DNA from: Janthinobacterium agaricidamnosum NBRC 102515 = DSM 9628
Lineage (GTDB): Bacteria; Pseudomonadota; Gammaproteobacteria; Burkholderiales; Burkholderiaceae_D
Direction of reading: 5' to 3'
Length of the DNA: 64,000 nt
Assembly (NCBI RefSeq): GCF_000723165.1
Contig: NZ_HG322949.1
Location: forward strand, 1,803,184 to 1,867,183
Shown here: in pieces, positions 42,310-51,471 of the stretch
How positions within the stretch are numbered: position 1 is the stretch's first letter
Layout: every line of letters begins with the position of its first letter
The notes under the pieces: generated by a model
What the model saw: only the letters and a program-made list of their open reading frames with translations
Told to the model about the DNA's origin: nothing
Database searches by the model: none
Translations under genes and position numbers: made by a program

Positions 42310-42906
42310 ATGCATGCATTTTGTAGCGACACCATCCATCCCGATCCCTTGCTGCGCGCCGATCACGGCGTGCTGCGGCCGGACGGCCTGCGCCGCACCG
42401 CGGACGCGCGCGACGCCGCCGGCCAGATCATGGCGCAAGCGCAGGAGCAGGCCGCCGCGCTGGTGCTCGAGACCGAACAGCGGCTGCTGTCGCGCGCCGC
42501 CCGGTTTAATGACGAACTGGCGGCCTCGCACCACGCGTTCATGGAGCAGGCGCAAGACATGGTGATCGAACTGGCGCAAGCGATGTTCAGCCGGCTGGTC
42601 GGCACGCTGGCGCCGCCAGAGCGCCTGGCGGCGCTGTACCAGCGCCTGCGCCAGGAAGTGCCGCGCAGTTTGACGCAGCCGGTCTTCTGGATCCATCCCG
42701 GGCAACTGGCGCTGATGCCGGAAACCGACTGGGAAGTGCGCTGCGATGCGGCGCTGGCTCCCGGCGCCTGCCGCCTGGAAGCGGCGGAGGGGGAGTGGCG
42801 CATCGATTTCGAGGCTGGCCTGGCCGCGCTGCTGTCGACATTACCGGCCGGCGGCACGCTCAAGCCGGCCCATCATTCAACCACTGAGGAGTCCATCCAT
42901 GCCTGA
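42310..42906 (+). CDS. sctL: SctL, stator of the ATPase
   Basis: 198 aa from ATG 42310 (AAAGG upstream). A long N-terminal coiled coil (ARDAAGQIMAQAQEQAAALV and on) is followed by the FliH/YscL C-terminal domain (VIELAQAMFSRLVG, WIHPGQLALMPE, GEWRIDFEAGLAALLSTL). Connects SctN to SctQ. Confidence 0.93.
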   Translation: MHAFCSDTIHPDPLLRADHGVLRPDGLRRTADARDAAGQIMAQAQEQAAALVLETEQRLLSRAARFNDELAASHHAFMEQAQDMVIELAQAMFSRLVGTLAPPERLAALYQRLRQEVPRSLTQPVFWIHPGQLALMPETDWEVRCDAALAPGACRLEAAEGEWRIDFEAGLAALLSTLPAGGTLKPAHHSTTEESIHA

Positions 42907-43696
42907 ACCCATCACTTCTTACCGGTTGCCGACGCACGACGTCAGCAGTCTCCCGTCGCCGGCCGTACCGGAGGCCAGCCGTCCGTTGCCGCAGCCTCCG
43001 CATGGCGCGCGCCTGGCGCCCGTCGGCCCGCGCGCCAGGGGCGCCGGCCTGGTGAACAAGCGCATGATGGACGAGTTTCGCGAGTTTCGCGCGCGCGAAG
43101 CCGGCAATGCGGAGAAAAACGGGCAGCCGAACACCGCCCTGCGGCGGGATGGTGAAGAGTTGCCTCCGACCTATACGCCAGCGCCGCATGGTCCGTTTGC
43201 GCGGGACGAGCAAGATTCTTATCATCAATTGCCGTCGATGACTCCGCAACAGCATGGGCCGCATGCCTCCCCGGTGTCGGGGCCGCACACGGCACCGCTC
43301 GATGCGCCGCCGCCTTATACGCCGACGCCAGCGCCGGCGCCGCACACGGCGCCGCTGGATGCACCACCGCCTTATACGCCAGAACCCCAGATGCCAGGAC
43401 ACCCTGCGCCGCCGCGCCGTTCGCTGATGGGACACCTGCAAGACTTTTTCCATCAGTTCGACAGCCATATCGGCCAGATGTTCCAGCACTGCCAGATGCC
43501 GCCGTATCCGGAACCCAAGCCGATGCCGCCGAACCTGACACCGGCCGAGCAGGAGCAGTTCCATCAGGAGCAGCAGCATTTGCAGCAGATCTACCGTGTG
43601 CAAATGGGCATGGCGATGGATAACCTGATGACCATGTTGAATATGTTGGCGGACATGTCCAAACGCATGAATAAAATCGCCGCCGAAGCCATTTGA
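42899..43696 (+). CDS. Proline-rich protein with three PPxY motifs, last gene of the sctI operon
   Basis: 265 aa. GAGGAG lies eight nt before the ATG, which overlaps the sctL end. PPTY at 89-92 and PPPY at 137-140 and 156-159 sit in a Pro-rich middle; the last two are in tandem units HTAPLDAPPPYTP. The C-terminal third is helical and Met/Gln-rich (NLMTMLNMLADMSKRMNKIA), like a membrane-active or needle-type helix. PPxY is the ligand of eukaryotic WW domains (NEDD4-type ubiquitin ligases). Not recognised as a standard Sct component. A secreted effector or translocator is plausible. Confidence 0.75.
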   Translation: MPEPITSYRLPTHDVSSLPSPAVPEASRPLPQPPHGARLAPVGPRARGAGLVNKRMMDEFREFRAREAGNAEKNGQPNTALRRDGEELPPTYTPAPHGPFARDEQDSYHQLPSMTPQQHGPHASPVSGPHTAPLDAPPPYTPTPAPAPHTAPLDAPPPYTPEPQMPGHPAPPRRSLMGHLQDFFHQFDSHIGQMFQHCQMPPYPEPKPMPPNLTPAEQEQFHQEQQHLQQIYRVQMGMAMDNLMTMLNMLADMSKRMNKIAAEAI

Positions 43697-44331
43697 TTCC
43701 CGCCGCGCATGGCGGCTTTTCGGGCCGCCTGCGCTAGTCACCAGAAGATTTTGTCAACCGTTCTAAGTATTTCTACGGATATATATTTTCAGTATAAATT
43801 CAGTACAGAGTGCGCATCATGCGTTACATTATCGATCTTATACATATTATTTATAATATTAAAATAATATTTCATAAATAATATCTTTTTTTGCGATCGC
43901 CATGCGGACGCGCCGATGGCCCTCCCGACGCCGCGGCCGGCTGCCAGGGCGGGGCTTGCCGGCGCGCAGAAAAGGCTTGGTTTCTATTAATCTTTGGCTA
44001 TAAAATGTTGTTGAGTAAAATGTTGCTTTGCAAACTGTTGCTCAATTAAATGTTTTTCAATACGTTTTTTGTCACGACTATAAGTATTTTGTAAATTGTA
44101 TTTTGCAAGTTGAGTTGTAACCAAGTTGTAATGCCAACCGGGTATTGTCCCGGGGAGCCGCGCTGCTGGCGGATGATCTGTTTTTTTGTAATTTATGGTG
44201 GCTTGCATGAAATTGAACGTATCTAGTGTCTGCGTACCTCTTGCGCATCGGGCTGTATATTGCGTGTGCCGAACCGGGAAAAATCTGCTGAAAACGGCAG
44301 CTGGCGTCAATTGCATACGCGGTTATGCCCA
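43697..44331. other. AT-rich intergenic region upstream of the OmpR-type regulator
   Basis: About 635 bp. Bases 43750-43890 and 43980-44220 are markedly AT-rich against a GC-rich background (runs of ATATTATTTATAATATT type), typical of H-NS-like silenced or horizontally gained DNA. A minus-strand frame ending at 43987 encodes five-residue periods (HLIEQ, QFAKQ, HFTQQ, HFIAK) from 15-bp DNA repeats at 44003-44062, reminiscent of pentapeptide repeats; I do not call it a gene. Confidence 0.55.
44003..44062. repeat. Degenerate 15-bp tandem repeat (about four units)
   Basis: Units begin AAATGTTG, AAATGTTG, AACTGTTG and AAATGTTT, each 15 bp. In the minus-strand frame they encode a five-residue period with Leu or Phe at the second position. 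Confidence 0.5.
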
Positions 44332-45021
44332 ATGACACAAAAGATTGGCTGCTACATTCGAAGTGACGCAGGTTACGAACGTATCAAGCACATGCTGGAA
44401 ATGGCCTCCTATGAATGCCAGCGCTTCCCATCTGAAAATACCTTGTTGCGGATGACGGGACGTCGAAATTTAGTCATGCTGATTATCGATATAGGGACCG
44501 ACCTGTCCGCCGCCGAGTGGTTTTCATCGTGGCTCAATTGCCGCAGCGGCGACCGTACGCCGATCATCGCCCTGTCGGGCGCGGCCAGTCCGGACTTGAG
44601 CGTGCTGGCGCTCGATTCGGGGGCGGACGATTTCCTGCATATGCATTTCGAGCCGGTGGAAGCGCTGGCGCGCATTCGCGCCGCGATCCGGCGCAGCAAT
44701 CCGGTCGGCCTGAGCCGCACGATTGCGCTGGAGGGGTTTGTGCTGGACCGCGAGGCGAGCAGGATTTCCTACGATAACGAGGTGATCGAATTGACGCCGC
44801 GCGAATTCACCATGGCGTGGCTGTTTTTTTCGTCGCCCGGCATTTATATCTCGCGCAGCACGATCGGCTCGACCATCTGGAGCGCCGACAGCGAGATTGC
44901 CGGCCGTACCATCGAACAGCATGTCTACAAGCTGCGCAAGAAACTGGAACTGGGGCCGGAGCGCAAGGTCACCATCCGCACCGCCTACAGCCAGGGCTAC
45001 CGGCTCGAAATCCATACCTGA
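44332..45021 (+). CDS. OmpR-type response regulator with degenerate receiver
   Basis: 229 aa from ATG 44332. The C-terminal winged helix is intact (LTPREFTMAWLFFSSPGIYI, RTIEQHVYKLRKKLEL, RTAYSQGYRLEI). The receiver keeps an Asp in LIIDIG but lacks the N-terminal acidic pair, and its usual Lys-Pro near the end is replaced (DDFLHMHFEP), so phosphorylation may not be the switch. HrpG of Xanthomonas and Ralstonia is an OmpR-family activator of type III genes; a similar upstream role here, perhaps driving the ECF sigma factor, is inferred from its position between two sct units. Confidence 0.88.
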   Translation: MTQKIGCYIRSDAGYERIKHMLEMASYECQRFPSENTLLRMTGRRNLVMLIIDIGTDLSAAEWFSSWLNCRSGDRTPIIALSGAASPDLSVLALDSGADDFLHMHFEPVEALARIRAAIRRSNPVGLSRTIALEGFVLDREASRISYDNEVIELTPREFTMAWLFFSSPGIYISRSTIGSTIWSADSEIAGRTIEQHVYKLRKKLELGPERKVTIRTAYSQGYRLEIHT

Positions 45022-45048
45022 TCCGTTGCGCCGTTGCCCCGCGTCAAT

Positions 45049-45080
45049 CCCCCCCCTGCCACCGAGGAGGCAGGGGGGGG
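45049..45080. terminator. Perfect 12-bp G/C hairpin between convergent genes
   Basis: Eight C then TGCC, an 8-nt loop, and the exact complement lie between the regulator stop and the sctC stop. No U-tract. Confidence 0.7.
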
Positions 45081-45088
45081 GCACCGCG

Positions 45089-46906
45089 TCAGCGGTTGCT
45101 GCGCACCATATCCAGATAGCTGTTCAATTGCGCATTGCCGACGCTGCGGCGTCCCTTGCAGCGCGCCCGCGGCGGTTTGGCGGCGATCGCGCCCGGCGCC
45201 GCCAGCGCTGGCGCCAGGCCGGCCGGAACCTGGGCAGCCGCTGCTGCCAGCAGCGTATTCGCCTGCACCTGCACGCTCGATTGCGGCGTCGCCGCGATGC
45301 CGTCGCCGGTCAGGCGGGGCGTGATCAGGAACAGCCGTTCACGGCTGCTCTGCGAGTCCGACGATGAGCGGAACATGCCGCCGATTAGCGGCAAATCGCC
45401 CAGCAGCGGCACTTTCTGGTTTTGCCGGTTCAGTTTTTCGGCATGGTAGCCGCCTATCATCAGCGTTTGCTGCAAGTTGATGATCGCCTGGGTACTGATA
45501 TTCGAGCGCGTCACCTTGGTATTGGCATTGTTGCTGCTGTCGCCGAGACTGCCGTCTTCGACGTCGACTTCCAGGTGTACCCGCTGCGCGCTGCCGTCGT
45601 GCACCAGGCGCGGCACCACGCGCAGCAGGGTGCCGACTGAAATATTGGCCAGGTCGGCGACCCGTTCGCCGACCAGCGGCACGTAGGCGGTCTGGCTCAG
45701 GTCGAGCACCGCCGGCACATTGTCGAGCGTCATGATGGTCGGCTTGGCCAGCACATGGGCTTCGCCGCTGCCTTCGAGTGCATGCAGGCGGGCGTAAAAG
45801 CGGCCGAGGTTATTGATCAGCAGCGTCGATCCCGGCAGCGGCGTATCGGTGCCGTTCGAATTGGCGCCGGTGCCGTTGACGGTGGTGGTGGTATTGCCGC
45901 TGGTGACGCTCCACTCGACGCCCAGCTCGGCCAGCTTGTCGCGGTCGATATCGATGATCAGCGCTTCGATTTCAATCTGGCGCGGTTCGACATCGAGCTC
46001 GTCCAGCAAGGCCCGGTACATATCGCGCTTCTCCGGCAAGTCGTATACGATCAGCGCATTCAGGGTGGGATCGGCGTCGATGCGGATGCGCTGTTTCTGT
46101 TCGCCGCCCTTGTTGCGCGGCTGGGCCGCCGGCGCCAGGCCGGGATCGGGATTTTCGGCCGGCAGCATGCCGAGTTTCTGGTACGGCGATTTGGCGACGC
46201 GCTCGGCCGGCGCTTCGGTCCTGGCCTGCGTGTCGTTATTGATCATGCCGCTCAAGATGGTTTTCAGACCGGGGATGGTTTCCTTCTGGCCGCGCCGGTC
46301 GATGGTGCGGTCGGTTGCGTTGGCGTACTTGAGGCGGAACACCATGATCTGCTTGTCTTGCGGCGCGACGCCTTTTTCCTTGGCCGTCGGCGTCAGCAAC
46401 TTGCGCGCCAGTTCGACATACGGCCGCGGGCCGCTGACGATCACCGCGCCGTCTTCCGGCAGTTCACCCCAGCCGAAACGGCTGTCGAACAGGCCCAGGC
46501 CGACCAGCGCCGGCTTGGCGTCGGGCACCGCGGCTTCGCCGATGTTCAGCCGGGCGGTGGTGTAGTCGCCGTCCGGCACGATGTACAGCGTGGCATTGTA
46601 GACAAACCAGCGGAAATGCTGCGTCGCTCCCAGGCGATCGAGGAAGTCGCTGCCGCTGTCGGCCTTGATGCGGCCCTTGACGCGCGACGCTTCGGTCAGG
46701 CTGCTCTCGACCCGCACGCCATAGGCGGTGGCGAATTCAGCCAGCACTTTTTCCAGCCCCATGCCGTTGGCGTCGACCGAATAGGCGGTGTCTTTCCAGT
46801 TGGCGGGCGTGCTGGCCGCCGCCGGCAGCGCCGTCATCAGCGGTACCGCCAGCGAGGCCGCCAGCAGGAGCGCGCGGCGCCATGACGAAAAATGACTGTG
46901 GTTCAT
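45089..46906 (-). CDS. sctC: SctC, outer-membrane secretin
   Basis: 605 aa. Signal peptide ending ALPAAA; N-domains (MGLEKVLAEFATAYGVRVES, KQIMVFRLKYANATDR); the secretin core with VPLLGDLPLIGGMFRSS and RERLFLITPRL. HrcC/YscC family. AAGGAATACC precedes the ATG. The C-terminus is extended by about 80 residues, Ala-rich and then Arg-rich, possibly a pilotin-binding tail. It is last of a three-gene unit. Confidence 0.97.
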   Translation of the reverse strand: MNHSHFSSWRRALLLAASLAVPLMTALPAAASTPANWKDTAYSVDANGMGLEKVLAEFATAYGVRVESSLTEASRVKGRIKADSGSDFLDRLGATQHFRWFVYNATLYIVPDGDYTTARLNIGEAAVPDAKPALVGLGLFDSRFGWGELPEDGAVIVSGPRPYVELARKLLTPTAKEKGVAPQDKQIMVFRLKYANATDRTIDRRGQKETIPGLKTILSGMINNDTQARTEAPAERVAKSPYQKLGMLPAENPDPGLAPAAQPRNKGGEQKQRIRIDADPTLNALIVYDLPEKRDMYRALLDELDVEPRQIEIEALIIDIDRDKLAELGVEWSVTSGNTTTTVNGTGANSNGTDTPLPGSTLLINNLGRFYARLHALEGSGEAHVLAKPTIMTLDNVPAVLDLSQTAYVPLVGERVADLANISVGTLLRVVPRLVHDGSAQRVHLEVDVEDGSLGDSSNNANTKVTRSNISTQAIINLQQTLMIGGYHAEKLNRQNQKVPLLGDLPLIGGMFRSSSDSQSSRERLFLITPRLTGDGIAATPQSSVQVQANTLLAAAAAQVPAGLAPALAAPGAIAAKPPRARCKGRRSVGNAQLNSYLDMVRSNR

Positions 46907-47328
46907 GGTATTCCTTTTGCAAGAGCCATGCGCATGCGCAGTTCCTGGCGTTGCCGTGGCGATTGGGCGTTGCGTGCCGCCGGCGGCGCTGCCAGGTTGA
47001 GGCGCCAGTAGGCGACCTGGTTCAACAAGGTTTCCAGCGGCTGCGCGGCCTGGCTCCAGTGCGTCACGCCAGGCAGCCACTGACTCAGCAGCAAGCTGTT
47101 GCCGTCTTCCGACAGGCGCAGGCCGGCGTCGAAATACTGTGCGCTGGAAAAGCCCAGCCGCAGCGCCGCGTTCAGCCGTTCGCCGTTGGATGGCGCATAC
47201 AGCACCGCGCTCAGTTCCGCGCCGCCGGGACGCGGCGTCAGCGTGACTGTCTCGCCATCGATCTCGGCCGGCACGCCCGGCGCCAGTCGCGCCAGCCATG
47301 CCGCGACGGTGTTGTCGTCGGCGCCCAA
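46903..47328 (-). CDS. HrpG-like (class I chaperone fold) protein
   Basis: 141 aa. The pattern LNAALRLGFSSAQYFDAGLRL, then LSEDGNSLLLSQWLPG and a final helix ending QVAYWRLNLA fits the CesT-type chaperone fold. In Pseudomonas the order hrpF-hrpG-hrcC is conserved and HrpG is a chaperone-like protein that also relieves HrpV repression; the order is the same here. The start is probably TTG 47328, 2 nt after the preceding stop, and it overlaps sctC by 4 bp. Confidence 0.7.
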   Translation of the reverse strand: MGADDNTVAAWLARLAPGVPAEIDGETVTLTPRPGGAELSAVLYAPSNGERLNAALRLGFSSAQYFDAGLRLSEDGNSLLLSQWLPGVTHWSQAAQPLETLLNQVAYWRLNLAAPPAARNAQSPRQRQELRMRMALAKGIP

Positions 47329-47330
47329 GA

Positions 47331-47567
47331 TCAGCGGCCCGATTCGGTCAGCACGGTCTTCATCGGCTTTTCATGCAGCAGGCTTTGCGCCAGCATGACG
47401 TTGCGGATCGCCCAGCTTTTTTCCATCAGCCGCGAGAATTCGGCCGGGTCCGGCTGCTCGCCGTCGGCCTGGCGCCGCATGAAGTCTTCCATCTGATCCG
47501 CATTCTTGTCATCTTGCCGGTTCAAACGGCTGAGGTCCCGCAGCGCCGCCAGATTTGTGTCGTTCAT
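47331..47567 (-). CDS. HrpF-like protein or needle subunit (78 aa)
   Basis: MNDTNLAALRDLSRLNRQ, an acidic middle, then PAEFSRLMEKSWAIRNVMLA and LLHEKPMKTVLTES. Position (first of hrpF-hrpG-hrcC order) suggests HrpF/SctE, a small helical partner of the pilus/needle pathway. However, the two-helix layout with a central Pro and a Trp is also like SctF needle proteins, and no other needle candidate exists in the window. I cannot decide. No hrp box found upstream. Confidence 0.65.
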   Translation of the reverse strand: MNDTNLAALRDLSRLNRQDDKNADQMEDFMRRQADGEQPDPAEFSRLMEKSWAIRNVMLAQSLLHEKPMKTVLTESGR

Positions 47568-47835
47568 AGTCAGGTTCTCTTTCAGGGTGGAGGGAAAAGC
47601 GCGCACCGTCGGCGTCATTTTCATGGCGCCGGCGGCCCGCGGGCCTTGCGATGAAAGCATTCTAAGTGAGTCGCGCCGCGCACGACGATCTGGATGAGAT
47701 TTGTTGAGACACTGCTTTTTCAACGTCTCGTACAATCGAATCGTCGAGTAAGGCCAGGCGTATCTCCGGCGCCGCCGGTGCCGAAAACAATCGGGCACGT
47801 CTAGTCGTTTTGCGCATAAAAAAGGAAAACAACTG

Positions 47836-48438
47836 ATGCAAGTCACATCTTTTTGGCGATCGCGCCAACTGGCGATACTGCTGTTACTGGCCGGCGCCGC
47901 GATCCGCTCGCAAGCCGCCGATCCCTTGCCGCCAGTGGGCTGGACCTTGCCGGTGCTGGGCGTACCGGGCGGCGCCCTGTACGGCCGTGCGATGCCTGCC
48001 GCGTCTTCCGCCGGCGCCGATGCGCAGGAAGAGGATTGCATCGAAGATGAACCGGCGCCGGTCCGTGCCGCGCCGTTCGCCGCGGCCATGGCGCAACCTG
48101 CCGCGCCGGGCGCCACGCCCGCCGCATCCGCCACCCTGCCTGCCGTCGTGACTGCCTCGGTGGCGACGCCGGTGGTGTCGCCCGAATGGCGCATCCTGGC
48201 CAGCGACAAGACCCTGAATGCGACGTTCAAGCGCTGGGCGGCGGCCGCCAACTGGCAATTGCTGTGGGAAGTGCCGGTCGATTATGCGGTCGACAGCGAC
48301 ACCACCATACCAGGCAGTTTCGAGAAGGCGGTCGAGACGGTCGCCAAGAGCATGGAATCGGCCGAAGTGCCAATGAAAGTCATTTTCTACCAGGGTAACC
48401 ACGTCTTGCGTGTCGTCGAAAAAGGGACAGAACAATGA
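47836..48438 (+). CDS. TcpQ/PilL-type pilus assembly protein
   Basis: 200 aa. Signal peptide (LAILLLLAGAAIRSQA), Pro/Ala-rich linker, then a C-terminal domain about 115-200 with LASDKTLNATFKRWAAAANW, LLWEVPVDYAVD and VPMKVIFYQGNHVLRVV: the toxin co-regulated pilus Q domain that helps the secretin assemble. First gene of the pilus operon; overlaps pilN by ATGA. Confidence 0.88.
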   Translation: MQVTSFWRSRQLAILLLLAGAAIRSQAADPLPPVGWTLPVLGVPGGALYGRAMPAASSAGADAQEEDCIEDEPAPVRAAPFAAAMAQPAAPGATPAASATLPAVVTASVATPVVSPEWRILASDKTLNATFKRWAAAANWQLLWEVPVDYAVDSDTTIPGSFEKAVETVAKSMESAEVPMKVIFYQGNHVLRVVEKGTEQ

Positions 48439-50174
48439 ATCGTATCAACCGGACATGGCCAGGCGCCGCACTGTTCCTGATGCTCGCGGCGCTGGGCGGC
48501 TGCAGCGACTTGAGCAAGCGCGCTGAAAAAAGCATCGGCGAAGGAGATGTCAGCGCATCGCAATATGTCAAGCAAGTCGGGCAGAATATCCCGTCGCCGC
48601 AGCCGCAAGAGCCGTCGGCGGTCGAGCATGACAGCGGCATCTGGCTCAGCAAGAAGATAGTCCGGCGCGACGGCCCGTCGCTGCCGCCGGTGTTCCGCGA
48701 AACCGCGATTTTCGACCGTACCGTCTATTCGCTGCAAGAATTGGCCGAACGCCTGTCGCGCCAGTCCGGCCTGTCCGTGACGGTGCGTTCCGACGCGGCG
48801 CTGGCGGCGGCCCGGCTGCAATCCGATGGCGGCCAGGCAAACGGCGCGCCAGTCTCGGTGGCGCCTGGCCAGAATGCGCCGTATGCCGCCTTGCCGCCCG
48901 GCGTGCCGGGCGGCGCGCAGGGCAATGGCGTGCCGCCGGCGCCGGGCGCGGCCAACCCGCTGCGCGGCGGCGCCAGGGCGCCGCTCGGCGTGCGCCTGGT
49001 GCATACCGAAGGCGACTTTAAAAGCTTGCTCGACCAGGCCGCGCTGCGCTTTGGCGTGTCATGGAAATATGCCGATGGCGGCGTGAGTTTTTACTTCATG
49101 GATTCGCATACTTACCAGATCAATACCTTCCCCGGCGAAGCCAAGTTTTCGGCCTCGGTCAGCAGCGGCGCCAGTTCCAGCGGCGGCGTGTCCACCGCTG
49201 GCGCCGGCGGCGCGGCGGCGGGCGGCACGGGCGGCGGTTCGGATGGCGTCAATTCCAACAACCGCCAGAATACCGCCGTCGCGTCGTCGCTGTCGGTGTA
49301 CGGCAATGTCGAAAAGACCGTCGAGGCGCTGTTGTCGCCGTATGGCAAGGTGGTGTCGTCGCCGGCCACCGGTTCGATCACGGTGATCGACGTGCCCGAA
49401 GTGCAGCAGCGGGTGGCGGCCTATATCGCCAACGAGAACAGCGTCATGTCGCGCCAGATCGCCATCAATGTGACGGTGCTGGCGGTGAGCCTGAACGACT
49501 CCGACGAATACGGCATCAACTGGAACCTGGTGTACAACAATTTGTCGAATAATTACGGCATCAAGAATGCGCTCGATTCGACCACCACGACCGGCTTTTC
49601 CGCCGGCCTGCTGAGTTCCGCGAGCGGCAAGTTCTCCGGCAGTTCGCTGCTGATCAAGGCATTGGCGCAGCAGGGCCAGGTGCGCCGCCAGACCAGCGCC
49701 ACCGTGGTCACGCTGAACAACCAGCCGGTGCCGGTGCAAGTGGCGCGCCAGACCAGCTATGTGCAGTCGTCGCAGACCACCCTGACGCCGCAGGTCGGCA
49801 GCGCCACCACGGTGACGCCGGGCACCGTGACCACCGGCTTTAATATGAGCATCCTGCCGCATATCCTGGAGAACGGTAACGTGATGCTGCAATTTTCCAC
49901 CGATATCTCGGCGCTGAACAAGCTGCGTCCGGTGGGCAGCAAGGAAAACGGCGTGGAAGTGCCGGAAGTCGATACCCGCAATTTCCTGCAGCGCGTCTCG
50001 ATGAAGTCGAACCAGACGCTGATCATCAGCGGTTTCGAGCAAAACGAAGATACCTTCAACCAGAACGGCATCGGCCGGCCCGACAATTTCGTGCTGGGCG
50101 GCGGCAAGAAAGCGGCAAAAAACAAGGATGTGATCGTGATCCTGGTCACGCCGACTACCGTATCGTCCCTGTAA
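48435..50174 (+). CDS. pilN: PilN, type IVb pilus secretin lipoprotein
   Basis: 579 aa. Lipobox LGGC (Cys about 23). N-domain FKSLLDQAALRFGVSWKY; a Ser/Gly/Ala-rich spacer; secretin core with STDISALNKLRPVGS and FLQRVSMKSNQTLIISGFEQ. BfpB/PilN family: the outer-membrane pore for the pilus. Confidence 0.95.
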   Translation: MNRINRTWPGAALFLMLAALGGCSDLSKRAEKSIGEGDVSASQYVKQVGQNIPSPQPQEPSAVEHDSGIWLSKKIVRRDGPSLPPVFRETAIFDRTVYSLQELAERLSRQSGLSVTVRSDAALAAARLQSDGGQANGAPVSVAPGQNAPYAALPPGVPGGAQGNGVPPAPGAANPLRGGARAPLGVRLVHTEGDFKSLLDQAALRFGVSWKYADGGVSFYFMDSHTYQINTFPGEAKFSASVSSGASSSGGVSTAGAGGAAAGGTGGGSDGVNSNNRQNTAVASSLSVYGNVEKTVEALLSPYGKVVSSPATGSITVIDVPEVQQRVAAYIANENSVMSRQIAINVTVLAVSLNDSDEYGINWNLVYNNLSNNYGIKNALDSTTTTGFSAGLLSSASGKFSGSSLLIKALAQQGQVRRQTSATVVTLNNQPVPVQVARQTSYVQSSQTTLTPQVGSATTVTPGTVTTGFNMSILPHILENGNVMLQFSTDISALNKLRPVGSKENGVEVPEVDTRNFLQRVSMKSNQTLIISGFEQNEDTFNQNGIGRPDNFVLGGGKKAAKNKDVIVILVTPTTVSSL

Positions 50175-50184
50175 GCGAGCCGCC

Positions 50185-51471
50185 GTGTCCATTTACCTGA
50201 CCCACATCGGCAAGCATCAGTTCTGCAGCGGCCTGTTTTGGCAATCGTTGTCGCGGCCGCGCGAATTATTGAAGGAGGCGCGCGACCTGGCGCTGAAGAT
50301 CGATTTCGATCAACTGGTGCTGCGCAAGGAATATGCGACCGCCCAGGCCGGCTTCGCGCATGGCGCCGGCGATGGCCGCAGCGCCGTGTATTCGCTGGCG
50401 CTGGCGGTGTCGTCGGCGCTGGCGCGGCAGGGCGCCCATTATGACGGCGAAAACCAGCCGGCCCATAACTGGCTAGCGGCGTTCCGGCTGCCGGACGGCA
50501 TGTGGGCCTATTTTGCCGTGCGCGACGCCAACTTCCTGCCGAACGGCGACTTTGCCGGCAGCCGTGAGGAAGTGCTGGAGCGGCTGCACGGCGATTACGG
50601 CCTGGGCGGCTGGAACCTGGTGATCGGCGACGCCGAACTGGAAGACTACGGTTTCCACAATTTCATCGAAAAAGGCATCCTCGACCTGCTCGAGGAAAAG
50701 GGCGGCAAGATCAAGGTGTCGCCGCAGTGGGCCTTGCGGCCGTTGCGCAGCCAGCTGTTGACGCGGCGCCGCGTGGCGCTGGGCGGCGCCGTGATATTGG
50801 CGCTGTGTGCGCTGGCCGGCATCAAGATTTACCGCGACCGCGCGGAACAGGAACGCCAGCGGCTGGCCATCGTCGAGGCGCAACGGCAACTGCATCTGCA
50901 GCAACTGCCGCCGCCGGCGCCGCTGCATCCATGGGCCAGCCTGCCGCCGCCGGCGCTGCTGGCCGAGACCTGCAACCGCTACCCGCGCTTCCTGGCCAGC
51001 GGCGGCTGGGCGCTCGACGGCTACGCTTGCGACGGCCATGCGGTGCAATACGGCTGGCTGCGCCAGGATGCCAGCCTCGATTCGTTGCTGGCCCAGGTGG
51101 CCGGGGCGGTGCCGGACCTGAATGGCGAACGCGCCACGTATACCCAGCCATTGCCGGCGCTGGCCGGGCGTGATGAGGCATTGTTGCCTTACCAGGAATT
51201 GATGGCGCCGATCTTGTCGCGGCTGCAATTGATGCATGTGAATATGAAGGTGGTCAAGGCGCCGCAGCCGCCGGCCGTCAATGGCGTAACAAGCGCGGAT
51301 CCAAATGGAACTTTGATGCCTCTCTGGAACACTTATAGCTACATGATCAATACCTCGGATTGGCAGCCTGTGGAACTGGCGGCCATCCTGGATCAACCCG
51401 GTATCCGGATCAACACCATGAATTTCCGGGGCGATGCCTGGACCATTGAAGGAACTATTTATGCCAAATAA
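50185..51471 (+). CDS. pilO: PilO, type IVb pilus inner-membrane protein
   Basis: 428 aa. An N-terminal cytoplasmic actin-like part (MWAYFAVRDANFLPNGDFAG) is followed by one membrane segment (VALGGAVILALCALAGI, near 193-210) and a periplasmic domain ending PGIRINTMNFRGDAWTIEGT. BfpC/PilO2 family. GTG start. Confidence 0.9.
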   Translation: MSIYLTHIGKHQFCSGLFWQSLSRPRELLKEARDLALKIDFDQLVLRKEYATAQAGFAHGAGDGRSAVYSLALAVSSALARQGAHYDGENQPAHNWLAAFRLPDGMWAYFAVRDANFLPNGDFAGSREEVLERLHGDYGLGGWNLVIGDAELEDYGFHNFIEKGILDLLEEKGGKIKVSPQWALRPLRSQLLTRRRVALGGAVILALCALAGIKIYRDRAEQERQRLAIVEAQRQLHLQQLPPPAPLHPWASLPPPALLAETCNRYPRFLASGGWALDGYACDGHAVQYGWLRQDASLDSLLAQVAGAVPDLNGERATYTQPLPALAGRDEALLPYQELMAPILSRLQLMHVNMKVVKAPQPPAVNGVTSADPNGTLMPLWNTYSYMINTSDWQPVELAAILDQPGIRINTMNFRGDAWTIEGTIYAK

